Below are positions 44,175 to 62,200 of a stretch of 64,000 nt of DNA, piece by piece. A model generated the notes under the pieces. The model did no database searches. It had not been told where the DNA came from and was given only the letters and a program-made list of their open reading frames with translations. Position 1 is the stretch's first letter; each line of letters opens with the position of its first letter. The stretch is from Silurus meridionalis (lineage: Eukaryota; Chordata; Actinopteri; Siluriformes; Siluridae): NCBI RefSeq assembly GCF_014805685.1, contig NC_060885.1:17034632-17098631 (forward strand), given 5' to 3'. The position numbers and the translations under genes are program-made.

Positions 44175-46150
44175 CATTGCCCTTCTTGCATTAAACATCC
44201 TTGTCGTTATAATTTACATGATTAAAAATAACTTCTGCTGTCTTTAACCCAAACTGGGGTCACAACTAGTCACATTCTCTTTACATTCTTAAAAGCCTAT
44301 TTGCTCATCAAGCTACACATTTACTCATGTTAACCTTGCAACTATAAAGCTATAACTTTTTTAGTATGCATACTCTGTATGAGTATGCATTTGTGTACAT
44401 TGGCTACATATGTACTATTTTAAAAGCATTTTCAAATGATGTAATCCTATGAGATCCTTATGGCTTGGTGCTGGTTAAATGATCCTAAATAATGGTCTAG
44501 CCATCAATTGCTGGACCTGTATACATTTCAAATAGAGACACAGTGCATGTACTTAGAGAACTTTAAAGCATACAAGGTATCTCTCGAAGCTTACAACCTT
44601 GTTGTTTGTGTGCATGTAAAAGACATACTGTAATGTTTAACAATTAGAGCATTGAGGGTGTTGTAGCACTAAAAGCCAAAGTGCTCCCCAAACAGACACC
44701 AAAAACTCACTTGTTAAGTGAACAACATTAGCTTGCTAAACATGTCCATTATATAAACAACTTCTCAGTATGAATGTGAACAAGCTATTTAGCATTAGTT
44801 TTTTCTTGATGTAGAGCTTAATTGATCTACCAAACAAACCCGCAGCTAAGCCCGTTAAATTTGTAGTTAGAAAGCCAACTTCAATGAGAGGATAGTTAGC
44901 TGCTTAGCTGAGATGAAATGGACACTGCAAAGACACAGATCCTTGGACCAATTTTCCCTCCCAATTGTGGAACAGTCAACAGCATGAAATGACATTTTAG
45001 AAAACAAGATCACTATAATCTCCTGATATGCAACCAGGAGACACAATTGACATCAGAATAGCATTCTCTGTGTTTCTGGGATTGACTTCAAATCCATAAT
45101 GACCCCAGGAAAAATGTTTACTGAAGATATTACTTAACAATGAATGAATGAAGGAATGAAGGAAGGAAGCTCGGTGTCAGCATAAAGTCTGCAGGCAATT
45201 ATATGTCAATATAATGCCCAAGTCTTTTTCCTGTTTCCAGTTACCATGCAGTGTGTATAGATTTGGAATACTGACACAATGCATATTTTATCACTGTAAT
45301 ACAGCAGTGAAATAAAATACCAACTATAAGGTTAAAGTACAAAACATCAGTTTTGATACTTACGTTTAAATCAAGTGGGCCACCTTGGTATTGTAAATGT
45401 AGCCCCTTGTGATTAATCAGACAGATGATTGCTCTGTTGGTCAAAAATAGTGTGACTGAATTTAAAGAAAAGCCATTTTCACCTGAAGTGTTTTACTGTT
45501 ATCTCTCTACATTATGACTGAAGTAGCTTGCAATTTAGCAAATCTAGCAAAAAAGATGCATCAAAACCAACTATTTGGTACATTACTAATTCTATACAGG
45601 TTCTATTGTTTAAAGTATTGTATGGATAAAAATGTAAATTTCTGAAATAAGTAAACAAATTTATCTTAAACAAATATTAACCTGAAACAATACTGAGCTT
45701 ATGAGCTCATTCTTAGTACAAGTTGGACCTGTGGTTGTTTCTTTTTATTAATAACCTCTGCATTTTTGCAATAGTTACATCATGATCTCTCACAGAATAC
45801 TTACAACTGGTGTACAGTCTACTCCTGTCTCTGCAAACCGTCAGCTGTACATTTATAAGAGAACAGGAGCAACGTTTCTATTTTTTATTCTGTAGACTCA
45901 TTATTTTCACCGTGCCAATAAACTAAACAATAAGACAGCATGTTCAATATTAGACAAAGTTCCCCTGACATGATTTATAGCAACATTTTCTTTAATGTTT
46001 CAGATTCGGTTGTCTGTATAAATCTTGCATTTTATTGAGTGAAATTTACCTTGAAGATCAATGTACTACATCTGTATCTATATCTATAATCTATATTTTA
46101 AGGTTAAAACATGTTGCTCAACAGCTTAAATGACTAGAGGAACATTTTAG
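44175..46150. other. Gene-poor region, nothing recognised
   Basis: Mostly unique-looking AT-rich sequence. No exon or confident repeat is visible. Confidence 0.4.
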
Positions 46151-46207
46151 TCTGGGTGGTTGCAGGCTTGCAGAATGAGCAACAATAGAGGGAGAGAACG
46201 CAGTACG

Positions 46208-46245
46208 TTGCTTTGCTTTGCTTTGCTTTGCTTTGCTTTGCTTTG
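46208..46245. repeat. (CTTTG)n pentanucleotide repeat, about 7 copies
   Basis: Seven uninterrupted CTTTG-type units. On the other strand the unit is CAAAG. Confidence 0.95.
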
Positions 46246-46360
46246 CCTGTGTGGCAATGGGAAAGATGACATAAATGGGGCTTTCAACTCTGGGACTGGT
46301 AACAGATGGCAATGGAAAATGAGGCTCTTCTCAACAGCATTGACGCTGGCTCCCAGGGCG

Positions 46361-46416
46361 CTCTCTCTCTCTCTCTCTGTCTCTCTCTCTTTCTCTCTTT
46401 CTGTCTCTCTCTTACC
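46361..46416. repeat. (CT)n polypyrimidine tract
   Basis: A CT-rich run with few interruptions precedes a GC-richer stretch. Long open frames across it are low-complexity. Confidence 0.9.
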
Positions 46417-46852
46417 CTCTCCCTCGCTTGCTTCTTTTTTTTTCTGTCTCCTCACTCACAAACGCATGGAAGAACAGCGAGTGAGCTCACCGAACCACTG
46501 CCACATTAAGTTGCTGCATCGTTGCCCAGGGAAAGAAAAGGAAAATCACAGGAAGATGGAACAAAAAAAGGATAGGGCGGGTGTTTATTATGCAAGACTG
46601 GAGAGGTTCGACCGGCCAGTTCTGTCATCTGGACCGAAGCGGCCATCCTGGCTCTTCCAGACGCAGTAAGCAGATGGCGGGGCCGCTTCAGCTCTCCTCC
46701 AGAGGCAGCTGCAGATAAAAGACAGAGACAGAGAGGAGTTTGCTTCAGTATTCTCCTTATAGACCGAAGACAACACTAAGCTAAAGAGTATGCCACTGTC
46801 AGTGTGGTTCAGTGTGTTGAAGTAGTTCAAACTGTGTGTTGGTGTGTCCATA

Positions 46853-47176
46853 CAGAGCGCCAAGATGACATCTTCAGTGCACCACTGCCACCTTACTCCG
46901 AGAATCAGGGCAACTCCAAATTATGAACACAAGGCTGAGCTTGTCTTTACACCCTTACAGTGGAGCATGACGGGCACTAATACCTCATGCCAAAGCAAAC
47001 ACTACTCTATAAATGAGTTACCTGATGTGATGGTTGCCAACACAGCTGCTGTCAACAGTAACAGCAACAAAAAACGAGTAGCTCTATTAGGGATGTTATT
47101 TGTGTTCATCAGAAGACTTGAAATCGTTCTCACCACTTTTAAGCAATTACATGATACATATCTTACCAACCACCAG
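46853..47176 (+). CDS. Possible isolated coding exon, unrecognised
   Basis: A candidate acceptor GTGTCCATACAG at 46844-46855 is followed by an in-frame ATG at 46865 (MTSSVHHCHLTPRIRATPNY...) that stays open about 100 codons to a candidate donor CACCAG-GTATTG near 47176. Upstream, 46600-46700 is GC-richer and has a GCA-GTAAGC donor-like site near 46667, which could end a 5' exon. The predicted peptide has hydrophobic VALLGMLFVFI near its middle. I do not recognise a family and no partner exon was found. It may be a first coding exon of a gene extending past the window, part of a non-coding RNA, or chance. Confidence 0.2.
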
Positions 47177-47209
47177 GTATTGCAATTTAGTAGTAAAAGC
47201 CACTAATTG

Positions 47210-50200
47210 CTAAATGTACTTACTGTCACTAATGCAACAGTGACACCAGTATGTTAATTTCAGGATACATTTGAAGATGTAGATTCCATTTGAGAAAATA
47301 CATTTGCTGAAGGGCCCAATAATATCAGTTCTGCAGCAGTAATCACCATCCAGTCGTGTTGGTACTGCCAATGCGCTTTGTGCCGGTTGCTAGGTGCTAA
47401 TATGTAAAATGTGCAGGCTTTTAAAAGCCCCCAGGATCTGGCGAATGATTTGCAGAGGCCATGCAGGGCTGGTAGAATTCTAATCATGCACACTGTATCC
47501 CAAGCCTGGCTCAGGCTGTGATTTGCCCAGACAAAAACTGCAGAGTGCATAATGAAAACAAGCTGAGTCTCCTCCACTCGCTCCACAATGCTCATGCCAC
47601 ATCACTCACGCTGAGTGCTACCATGCTACATTTACATAAAGGCTTAGCCTTCTGCCATCTGCATATGCTCATTAGATTATTTATTTCCTTATAATTTACT
47701 CTCCTCTAAGTCTTCAATGCAGTTAATTTGGTAATGATTTACCGTTTACTTTGAGCACTGTCATGAGAAGATGATTTCTCTGTGCATGCCTCATTTCTGT
47801 TTTTAATAGAAAATTGCTCTCATCTCTGTCCTGCCTTGGTGTAAAATCTTTCTGTCAGACTGTTGGCAAACAGTAAGAATAAGATTGCAGCATGCAGTGG
47901 GGTAGAGCATCGTCCTATGTGTGTCCTCATTATTTCCACGGAAGAAAATAGAGGTTTGACTGGGCAATCATAGTTTGTGTTGGCAAGCACAAGGGCTAGT
48001 GTGGAGGCCAGTGTAAATATAATAGGATGACTGCCAAGAGAAAAAAAGATAATGATCCTGTGTCAGAGCAAAAGTGTCACTCTCAGGTGATCTGAGGTAA
48101 TCTGAGCTAAATTTGGATCTTTTACAGGTACATGTTTAAATTGACAGCGACTTTTGATATAGGCTTAACTTTACTGCACACATTCATTCTTATTATCCTG
48201 AAGCCGTTATCATAGACTATAGACTCAATGATCTGTTGCCTTCTGTCTGCAGATTATCACTCAGCTAATCAAAGGCTGAAGATTGACTAAAAATGATTCA
48301 ATCAACTGTCTGGATTAATCCAACTTTCCCCCTAGATCGTCCATGCAACGTGTTAAAGTCTGTATAAGACGCTTTCTAATGCCTTGCTAGAAGGTCATTG
48401 ACACATGCCTGCTGTGAAATCCTTAATGCTGAACACCAAAAGGTTCTCACAGCACCAGTAATTTGTATGTATTGTAATAAGCAAAAACTGCCTTTATGAA
48501 TTAAAATAGCTTTTAGTTGTTTTTAATAAAATATTAATGATCCAATTAGAAACACGTTAAATGCGTAGATAGAAACGAAACTGAACTGGCTTTCAGATCC
48601 AATTACCTCTTCAGTGTTTCACAGCATATTTCATTTATAAGATGGCTGTTTGTTTGCTACATGGTAAACTTTTTTCAGAGAGGAAAACTCATTTAACAAA
48701 TGCAGGGGACTCCGGAGCATTAATTTTGTGTGTGTGATGTATATGTGCTCCTGTACATTCCGTAATGGATGTTTTTCCCTCCTCTAATATTGTATTAGCA
48801 GCTGCAATTCAACTGTAATAGGTGCCATTATTTCCAATGTGTCATAAATCATTTTCTCATGAATGATTTATTGCTAAAGGACATGATGCATCCTGCAAAT
48901 TGGCAACCTCTAAGACAGCCACTCCCAGTTTAACCAGGAAGCTAATCAAGTAAATCAACACCAGGGGGAGCCAAATAGGGCATTTGAAAGGAGAAGTATT
49001 TTGCAGCATCCATTTTATTTATTGAGATAAATAACATGACAAAAGACATTGATGCATAAATAACAATTATGATGCTTATTTATGGCATTAGAGTGATATA
49101 TTTCAGCAATATAAGCAGGATTTAGGTGTTAACAATTGAAATCCAAACAATATAGTTGGGCTCTGTCGTGGAATAAAGAAATCAAATCACTCCATTTAGT
49201 CTTTTGTTAAAAAACATTTAAAAAAGAATTAAATAGGAAAACTGTACCAAAAGATGTCCACATCATATCAGGTATTACCATTCACTGCACATCCATTTTT
49301 GGCTAAATGTGAACTGAATTACAGATTAAGGAAATAATTTATGTGTTGCACAAAATACCTTATTTTAGTGAATGTATATGTATTTGGACTGTTAGGCAGG
49401 TGTCATTACTGCACTTCATTTGCAAGGTAAGTGACTATGGGATGTGACAGTGGTGGAATTAGTAATGTGCTCCCGCTGTCATTTTTATCAACACAGCCTG
49501 CAGGGAGGATGTGATTAAATGGATATTCCTCCTTCTGCATTAATACCCTCTGCCCCACTTTCAATTCCATTTACTTACTGGAGCAAAGAGCAGCGAATTT
49601 TACTATTGATTGCAAGAGAGTCTCACTCCTTCCTTGATGTGTTGGACCTGGATATGGCATACGTTTAGAAGCATGAAAACGTGTCTCGGGTTCATAATTA
49701 TGTTTTCTGTTTCACAGAATTTTAATGGATGAAGAAAAATGGGTTCAGTTTCCCAATACATAATCTTTAAATGCTGGTCACTCATTAGCTTTTGGCTGAA
49801 TATTGCAAACAATATTCAATAGAATTCTGTAGCGTTATATATCTGCATAAATTAATGTTTTAATAGTGTAGAAGCAGTAACTGCTTTCTCAAAGCACACA
49901 GATGCAGCTCATAAACCTGGGTTAAAATCCTCTGAATCAGACTTGACAATAGGCTGCAGGAAAATCAATGGTCATTGACCTTCTTGCTGCCTTTCTGCGA
50001 TTATGACTGACCACTATAGAACATGACTTGTATAGAAAGAGCTACATTTCATATTCAAGAAGGATATTCTCCCTTTATTATGTTAACACTCTTGCCTGAA
50101 GAAAGAAGGCTGCAAAACATATTGCTTGTGTGATGTATGTGTGTGGGGAGAAACGTGCATGATCACAATGAATACTGAATAAAGGAGAATTCCCAAAAGT

Positions 50201-50230
50201 GCATAAACAGGAAGATTTGGTGTGAATGTG
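47210..50230. other. Gene-free, repeat-poor sequence
   Basis: No exons, no recognisable transposons and little simple sequence, unlike the flanking DNA. Such stretches in vertebrate gene deserts often contain conserved enhancers, but conservation cannot be judged here. Confidence 0.35.
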
Positions 50231-50238
50231 GTATAAAC

Positions 50239-50258
50239 ACACACACACACACACACAC

Positions 50259-50345
<87 letters not shown>
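50239..50345. repeat. (CA)n(TA)n compound microsatellite
   Basis: A (CA) run of about 13 units passes directly into about 40 TA units. Confidence 0.95.
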
Positions 50346-50729
50346 CATATACACATACACAACACACATTTATTCACAAAGTCCATTCTTTACTCAGATA
50401 TAAAAAAAAATTAATGGAAAAATTATTTTGAACCATTTGTTTTACTGATGCACATGTCCGGCAAATAAAACCGTCCGTGTGGAAACATAGCAAAAGTTCT
50501 TTCATTTAAAACACCTTAATTAGCACCAGAATATTTTGCATTCATGCTTTATGATGAATATGGTTACACTAATAATAAACATACATTTGCATAAAGCATC
50601 TATATTTGTCCATTGTTTAGAGGATCAAAAACATGAAATGTATTAATTTAACTTACAATTGGAACAGATAAAAATGTGATTAAGTTACGATTAATCACGA
50701 TAAAATATTTAAATTCATTGATAGCCCTA

Positions 50730-50735
<6 letters not shown>

Positions 50736-50828
<93 letters not shown>

Positions 50829-50829
50829 C

Positions 50830-50865
<36 letters not shown>

Positions 50866-50867
50866 TA

Positions 50868-50950
<83 letters not shown>
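50736..50950. repeat. (TG)n(TA)n compound microsatellite
   Basis: About 40 TG units are followed by (TA) blocks separated by short spacers. Translated frames are IYIY/CVCV artefacts. Confidence 0.95.
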
Positions 50951-50953
<3 letters not shown>

Positions 50954-50959
50954 TGGTTG

Positions 50960-53900
50960 AAAGTGTTGATTAAATATATATGGAGAGAAAAGAGATGGAT
51001 GGGAGGTCAACCAATTCACTTCTCATTTAATTATTCATAGCAACAAGTTCACATAAACCACATGGGCAACTCCTCTATATACCTGCACCTCCATTTAAGG
51101 CTGTTTCTAGCAAAGCTGCAATGGTCACAATACAGTTTCAGTTGCAGACACAATATAGCAGATGCTTTTGAGATTTGAACTTGAGACCCTTGCATCATGC
51201 CTCTTTGCCATAGGCACAGCTATATTCATCATTTATGAGCTTCTGATTTATGACTTGGTCACCGTTCAGGTCAGCATGTTGCTCCAGCACCATCAGTGTA
51301 ACACAGGGCCTTCATAATGTGAGTCTAAAGACTGCACAGCAAGACTTTAACGGCTTCAATCAGTTTCCTGGTGGCTAAATATAAATACATAGACTAGTTT
51401 AATTTGGCTCCTTGATATAGATATACTAATAAATAAAAATATAAATAAAAACAATGTTAATATTATTAATATTTAGCTTTACATTTCAAGGTGAAGCTTT
51501 TTTTTTTCTCACTTGCCCAAGGTACAAAACTGATTACACCTTGTGCACTTTTAATAGATTGGAAATGTATGCATGAGGTCATGTCTACAGGCGTTGCTAT
51601 TCCAGGCACAACAACTGATGCTTTGATTCCCTGTGGAGAGCTGCCTGCTTGTCCTCTGTAAGATTCAATCTGGGAAAAGAAAAAAAAACACACCCTGAAT
51701 GAGACATGTAATAACACAACTCTAATCGCATGAGTGGTGCAGAAATATGAACGCAGCAATTAGTGTGATCACCAGACATACACTGTGTGAGATGCTGTGG
51801 CAGGACTGCAGTGTGCGTGTGTGTGTGTAAAGGAAACTGTGGGTGCCACTTCTGCCACTGGGGCTGATCAGTCCAGGAAAATGTGTCCTGTTCTGCCACA
51901 GAGGAGAGGCTCAGTCAGATGTTCACTATGTATGCGGCATTGTCCGCTTGCCTGTTCGATAGTGCTGGCAGCGAAAGGTGACATCTGGTGACTAATGTGC
52001 TCCCATGTTCCCCCTCTTCTCTGGGCAGCAGATGCTCTGCACAGGCAGATAGCAGGGAGGGGGGATGGGGTGGGACAGGAAGATGGACAAAGTGTTTTTA
52101 TATGTGAACCTGGAGTCAATTTTGATACAGTTTTCTGCTTGCTTTATTATTCAGGCAAATGCATTACGTAGTATAAAACAGTGTAAGACAGTGGTTAGTT
52201 CAAATCTTAGTTCAAAGAAATGTCATGTAAATAACAATGATTGAATAGTCATAATGTTAGTTTAAGAATAATTTATTTCTCAAATCTTAAAATGTACCTT
52301 GACGCTGTAATGTCACACCACCTTCTGTTAACCAGATTTGAACACTGCAGTTTGAGCTCACACAGTTATTTAGTAATTATAAACACACAGCCTGTGGGAT
52401 TACTGATGCCCCAGTTGTGCATTATATAAACCCTAGTAGGCAAAATGACTAAACAGATGTTAAATGAGCAGAACTATGGCTGTCTGAAATGATTCCGATT
52501 AAAATAATGATGATATGACATGGGCTTTGAAATGTGAGCTAAAAAGGTATGCAGCTTTCTAAAGATAAAATCTTTAGAGTGATGAAATTCCTCTCAGTAT
52601 TCTAAATACAGGTAAAAATGTTTTACTGGCTATTATACTTTAACTCTTATGTTCTGTGACGGTCTAAAAGAAAGGTTTATTGGATGAATTTTACAAACAA
52701 CAAGCATCAATTCCTCCAAGACTTTAGGAGGAAACAAACATGGACACGTGTGATGTTCATGCCGAAGTCACTATGTTTCCCTTCACCCACCTCCCTGTTT
52801 GATGTCACATGCCTGTGTGCACCTGTATCACATTTTGTGGGTAAATTAGCATGTGTTAGTCTCACCTCACACTTCACAGTTTGTGTCAGGTTTGTCATGC
52901 TCATCGCTGTTGAAGAATCAGGTGATGGTTCTCGTTTTTTCGTTTCTTGTCAGGGATGTTTAACATTTGCATGCGAAACTCTATATAGACAGTGACGTGA
53001 ACTCCTGCTGTGCCACAGTGACATAACAGAAGTTATGTTCATGTATTCAGAAAGTAACAAGGTGAAAGAAAATGATACATGTAATGGAATTGTGTGTGTT
53101 AAACTGTAATCTTATAAAATAAATATGGAGACTGTAATAATAAATATGTATGTCCTGGGTCAATTGAAGATACATTCTTCTTCTTCTTTTTCTTCTTCTT
53201 CTTCTTCTTCCCATTAATATTATTGTTACCCAAAGATAATTCAGTAACAACATTGAAAAGAAATGAATGTATTTACAATTATGAGGAATACAAGTCTAAG
53301 CCCACTGACAAGTCCTGGGAGTTTAATAGGAACGCACCGCAGTGTATTAGCAGTTGCAGTCTTGCTCCCCTCAGCACACACTCCACTCTTTGTCACCCTT
53401 GCAGCTTGCGCTTAACCTCTACTTGGCCCCATTGCACAAGTGCAAGGAAAGTTCTTTCCCCACTGTCTCACCCATGAATGGCCCTGCAAACTCAACTCCC
53501 TATGACAGTCAAGCAGACAGGACTCTTTTCTTCCACATGGCCCTGTTCATGTTGCATTTCAGCTGCCGTGTGTCTGCACAGCAAGGCTTAAGACAGTTAC
53601 ATCAACGCTTCACACAATGCCATGTTGTGTCACACTGGCTGTGTGATGCTGAGCCGTGCTGTTGTTAGACAGCCTCCAGCCCCAAACAGCATCGACTGAT
53701 TAGAGAGGACACAAGCTACACTACAATTATTGTATAATCTAACACTGTCTTGGGGAACCATTATGATTCTATGACAGCATTAGCAGGCAAAAAACAAGCA
53801 TGTGTGTTTCCTCACTCTTAAACTGCTTTTATATTAATGAGATTGGTTTAGCATTCTGTGTGTGTATAAACCCATTTTAAAGGACAACGGCATGCTATTT

Positions 53901-54330
53901 TTCACCTGAAAACCCCCATCCTCCAGGAGACAGGGAAAATCTGCAATGTGAATATGAATTGGCAGGTTGCCCCCTCCGAGGCCTCTTTCCACCAGCCAGT
54001 GCAGTGGATGACAAAATGCACTGCATACTCTCCCAGTACAAACCAGATTCCATCTGTAGCCCTATCAGCCAAAGAAATGACATATTTATCAGAGCGGCAT
54101 GGTCTCGCAGGCACCAGAGGCACAGTGGCAGCTGACTGGGAGGTCTCTGAGAGTTAACTGAAGCTGTCCTTCCTTTCCCTGCACACTATCGCTCTTCCCT
54201 GAGGGCTCTGGTTTATACCATGAAATTGCTTTATACAGAAAACCTTTGATGACATTTGTTCAGGCAGACCAAATGATATAAATTAATGATCAGAATCGTA
54301 AATTTTTACATTCACTTGGCATTGCTGTGT
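50960..54330. other. Gene-poor region
   Basis: No exon can be supported. Some subregions have moderate GC, such as 51860-52090 and 53330-53700, but no recognisable protein. A (TTC)n tract is at 53175-53212 without adjoining LINE sequence. Confidence 0.4.
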
Positions 54331-54335
54331 ATATA

Positions 54336-58245
<3,910 letters not shown>

Positions 58246-58247
58246 AG

Positions 58248-58251
<4 letters not shown>

Positions 58252-58292
<41 letters not shown>
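58252..58292. repeat. (CA)n microsatellite, about 20 units
   Basis: A perfect ACAC run. Confidence 0.95.
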
Positions 58293-58294
<2 letters not shown>

Positions 58295-59250
58295 GAAACA
58301 CACATTGCTTTTCTTTTTAAAAAAGGCATTGGTTCTATTTAATAACTCATTCAGAACACTGGTGCACTTGTGGGTGTTACATTCTTCAAGTAATTTTTCA
58401 AATAGCTGCTTCTCTTCAGCAGGCATTGGGGCATTGGAAGGACAGAAGCCAAGCAGGCAGTAGAAAAAAATACTGTTGAGCTCTAAAAGAAAATCCACTT
58501 CTCCATGACACACAAAAAACCTGAAACCTAAATGGATGTTGATCTTTTCTTTTTTTTTCAAATTAGACATAAACAAACCCAAGCACAATGCAGTAGCAGG
58601 AATTCTGAAAAATAAGAGAGCGCTTAAGAAAGGAGAAAGGATATACCCCTCTTGCTTTTTTTCACTTGTTACATCTGTTGACATAAACAAGTGTCTCTCC
58701 AGACAGTTGGAATGTGGATGCATTCAACAGCCAAGTCAAATCTGCTTCACAATAAAGATACACATTGTTTTTTTAACCTTATCATAGGCTTAACAGTTAT
58801 TGCTGCTGTAGTGTTGCTCCCCAGATTGCTATAAAGCTCACTGCAGACTACACAATGCTAACATGCATTTGGGTAGAATAAAGATAAAGAGAGAAAGTAT
58901 TGCAGCAAGATCAGTTGTAAACAAACACACAACAAAAACAGTGTCATAACAGCAGAAATGTCTACGAACAGCAGGGATTTGATGTAACAGGACAGACAGA
59001 TGTGTTGAGACTAAACCAATATTCTCATTCACTATTAGTAACAGCTTTTATTGGGGCCCAGAGTGTTCCTGGAACTGTGGGTGTATGCCCTGTACAGACC
59101 ACTAGTCCAATGTAGCACACCATGTACACACATTTACGCATACTATATATCTTTTTCAAGGTGAGAGCAAACCAGAGAACTTGAAGGGAAGACATCAAAT
59201 AGCTGAGCTGAGAAATGAGACATGAATTGCTATTGTTCAGTATTTGCATT
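58295..59250. other. Intergenic, nothing recognised
   Basis: No gene or repeat is identified between the CA microsatellite and the RTE-like LINE tail. Confidence 0.4.
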
Positions 59251-59253
59251 TGA

Positions 59254-62200
59254 TTCTTCTTCTTCTTCTTCTTCTTCTTCTTCTTCTTCCTCTTTCGGCT
59301 GCTCCCATTAGGGGTCGCCACAGCGGATCATCCGTCTCCATACCACCCTGTCCTCTACATCTGCCTCTTTCACACCAACTACCTGCATGTCTTCCCTCAC
59401 CACATCCACCACATGAACCTCCTCTTTGGCCTTCCTCTTTTCCTCCTACCTGGTGGCTCCATCCTCAGCATTCTTCTACCAATATAACTCATGTCCCTCC
59501 TTTGCACATGTCCAAACCATCTCAATCTCGCCTCCCTCACCTTGTCACCAAAACATCCTACATGTGCTGTCCCTCTAATAAACTAATTTCTAATCTTGTC
59601 CATCCTTGTCACTCCCAACGAAAACCTTAACATCTTCAGCTCTGCTACCTCCAGCTCCACCTCCTGTCTTTTACTCAATGCCACTGTCTCTAAACCATAC
59701 AACATCGCAGGTCTCACCACAGTCCTATAAACTTTCCCTTTCATTCTTGCAGATACCCTACTATCACAAATCACTCCTGTCACTCTTCTCCACCCACTCC
59801 ACCCTGCCTGCACTCTTTTCTTTACTTCTCTAACACACTTTCTATTACTTTGCACTGTTGACCCCAGGTACCTGAACTCCTCCACCTTCTCCAGCTCTTC
59901 TCCCTGCAACCGCATCACTCCACTGCCCTCCCTCTCATTCACACACATGTATTCTGTATTACTCCTACTGACTTTCATTCCCCTTCTCTCCAGCGCATAT
60001 CTTCACCTCTCCAGGCTCTCCTCAACCTGCTCCATACTCTCACCACAAATCACAATATCATCCGCAAACATCATAGTCCAGGAGACTCCTGTCTGACCTC
60101 GTCCGTCAACCTGTCCATCACCACTGCAAACAGGAAAGGGCTCAGGGCCGATCCTTGATGCAGTCCAACCTTCACTCTGAACCAGTCTGTCGTACCTACT
60201 GCACACTTCACTGCCGTCACACTGTCCTCATACATGTCCTGCACCACCCTCACATACTTCTCTGACACACCTGACTTCCTCATACAATACCACAACTCCT
60301 CTCTTGGCACTCTGTCATACGCGTTCTCTAAATCCACAAATACACAATGCAATTCCTTCTGACCTTCTCTATACTTCTCCATCAACATCCTCCAAGCAAA
60401 TAAGGCATCTGTGGTGCTCTTCCTCGGCATGAAACCATACTGTTGCTCACAGATGGTCACCTCTTCTCTCAGCCTGGCTTCCACTACTCTTTCCCATAAC
60501 TTCATGGTGTGACTGATCAACTTAATTCCCCTGTAGTTACTGCAGGTCTGCACATCTCCTTTATGCTTAAAGATCGGTACCAGCACACTTCTTCTCCATT
60601 CCTCAGGCATCTTCTCACCTTCCAAAATCCTGTTAAACAATCTGGTTAAAACTCCACTGCCATCTCTCCTAAACATCTCACGCTTCTACGGTATGTCATC
60701 TGGTCCAAACGACTTTCCACTCTTCATCCTCTTAATCGCTGCTCTCACTTCCTCCTTACTAATCCTATCTACATCCTGCTTCACCAACTCCACATCATCC
60801 AACCTTCTCTCTCTCTGATTTTCCTCATTCATCAGCTGCTCAAAATACTCCCTCCACCTTCTCAACACACTCTCCTCACTAGTCAACACATTTCCTCTCC
60901 ATCCTTTATTGCTCTAACTTGCAGTACATCCTTCCAGCTCGGTCCCTCTGCCTGGCCAATCGGTATAAATCCTTTTCTCCTTCCTTAGTGTCCAACCTCT
61001 CATACAGCTCCTCATATGCCTTTTCCTTGGCTTTCGCCACATCCTCTTTACCTGCTGCCGCATCTCCTTGTACTCCTGCCTACTTTTCTCATCACTCTGT
61101 CTATCCCACTTCTGTTTTGCCAACCTCTTTCTCCTTATGCTCTCCTGCACTTCCTCATTCCACCACCACGTCTCCTTGTCTTGCTTTCTATTTCCAGATG
61201 TCACACCAAGTACTTTTCTAGCTGCCTCCTCATCACTCCTGCAGTAGTTGCCCAATCATCCAACACCTCTTCAACACCACCGAGCCTCTGTCTGACCTCT
61301 TCCCTGAACCTCACACTACACTCTTCCTCCTTCAGTTTCCACCATCTTATTCTTCTTTCAGTCCTCACTCTCCTCCTCTTCTTCTTTGCCTCCAAAACCA
61401 TCCTACAGACCACCATCCGATGCTGTCTAGCTACACTGTCCCCTGCCAACACCTTACAGTCTCCAATCTCCTTCAGGTTGCATCTCCTGCATAGCACATA
61501 GTCCACCTGTGTGCACCTTCCTCCACTCTTATCGTCACCCTATGATCCTCCTTCTTCTTAAAATAAGTGCTCACCACTGCCATTTCCATCCTTTTAGCAA
61601 AATCTACCACCATCTGCCCTTCCACATTCCTCTCCTTAAAACCATACCTACCCATCACCTCCTCATCACCTCTGTTCCCTTCACCTACATGCCCATTAAA
61701 GTCTGCCCCAATCACCAAACTTTCTTTCCTAGGTACACCATCTACTACTTCATCTAATTCACTCCAGAATCTTTCCTTCTCCTCCATCTCACAGCCAACT
61801 TGTGGAGCATAGGCACTGATGACATTTATCATCATCCTTCAACTTCCACCTTCACGATCATCACCCTATCAGAAACTCTCTTCACCTCCACTACACTCTT
61901 ACTATACTCTTCCTTCAGAATTCACCATTTCTCTTTCCATCCACACCATGATAGAACAGTTTAAATCCACCTCCAATGTTCCTGGCCTTACTCCCTTTCC
62001 ACTTGGTCTCCTGAACACACAGCATATCTACCTTTCTCCTCTCCATCATATCAGCTACCGCTCTCCCTTTACCCGTCATAGTACCAACATTTAAAGTACC
62101 AACCCGAACCTCCACTCTCCTACACTTCTCCTTTCCCTGCCATCTCTGTAGACGCCTTCCTCCTCTCCTTCTCCTCCTTCGGCCAACAGTAGCCCAATTT

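Noticed and set aside
46160..46669. 169-residue frame on the + strand
   Set aside because: Most of it translates the (CTTTG)n and (CT)n repeats. No recognisable domain.
53165..53215. (TTC)n tract as another RTE LINE tail
   Set aside because: Neither flank matches the RTE 3' end, so it is listed only as a microsatellite.
61016..61501. 161-residue frame on the + strand inside the LINE
   Set aside because: It is antisense to the RTE endonuclease/linker and Ser/Leu/Pro-rich, a shadow of the real frame on the - strand.
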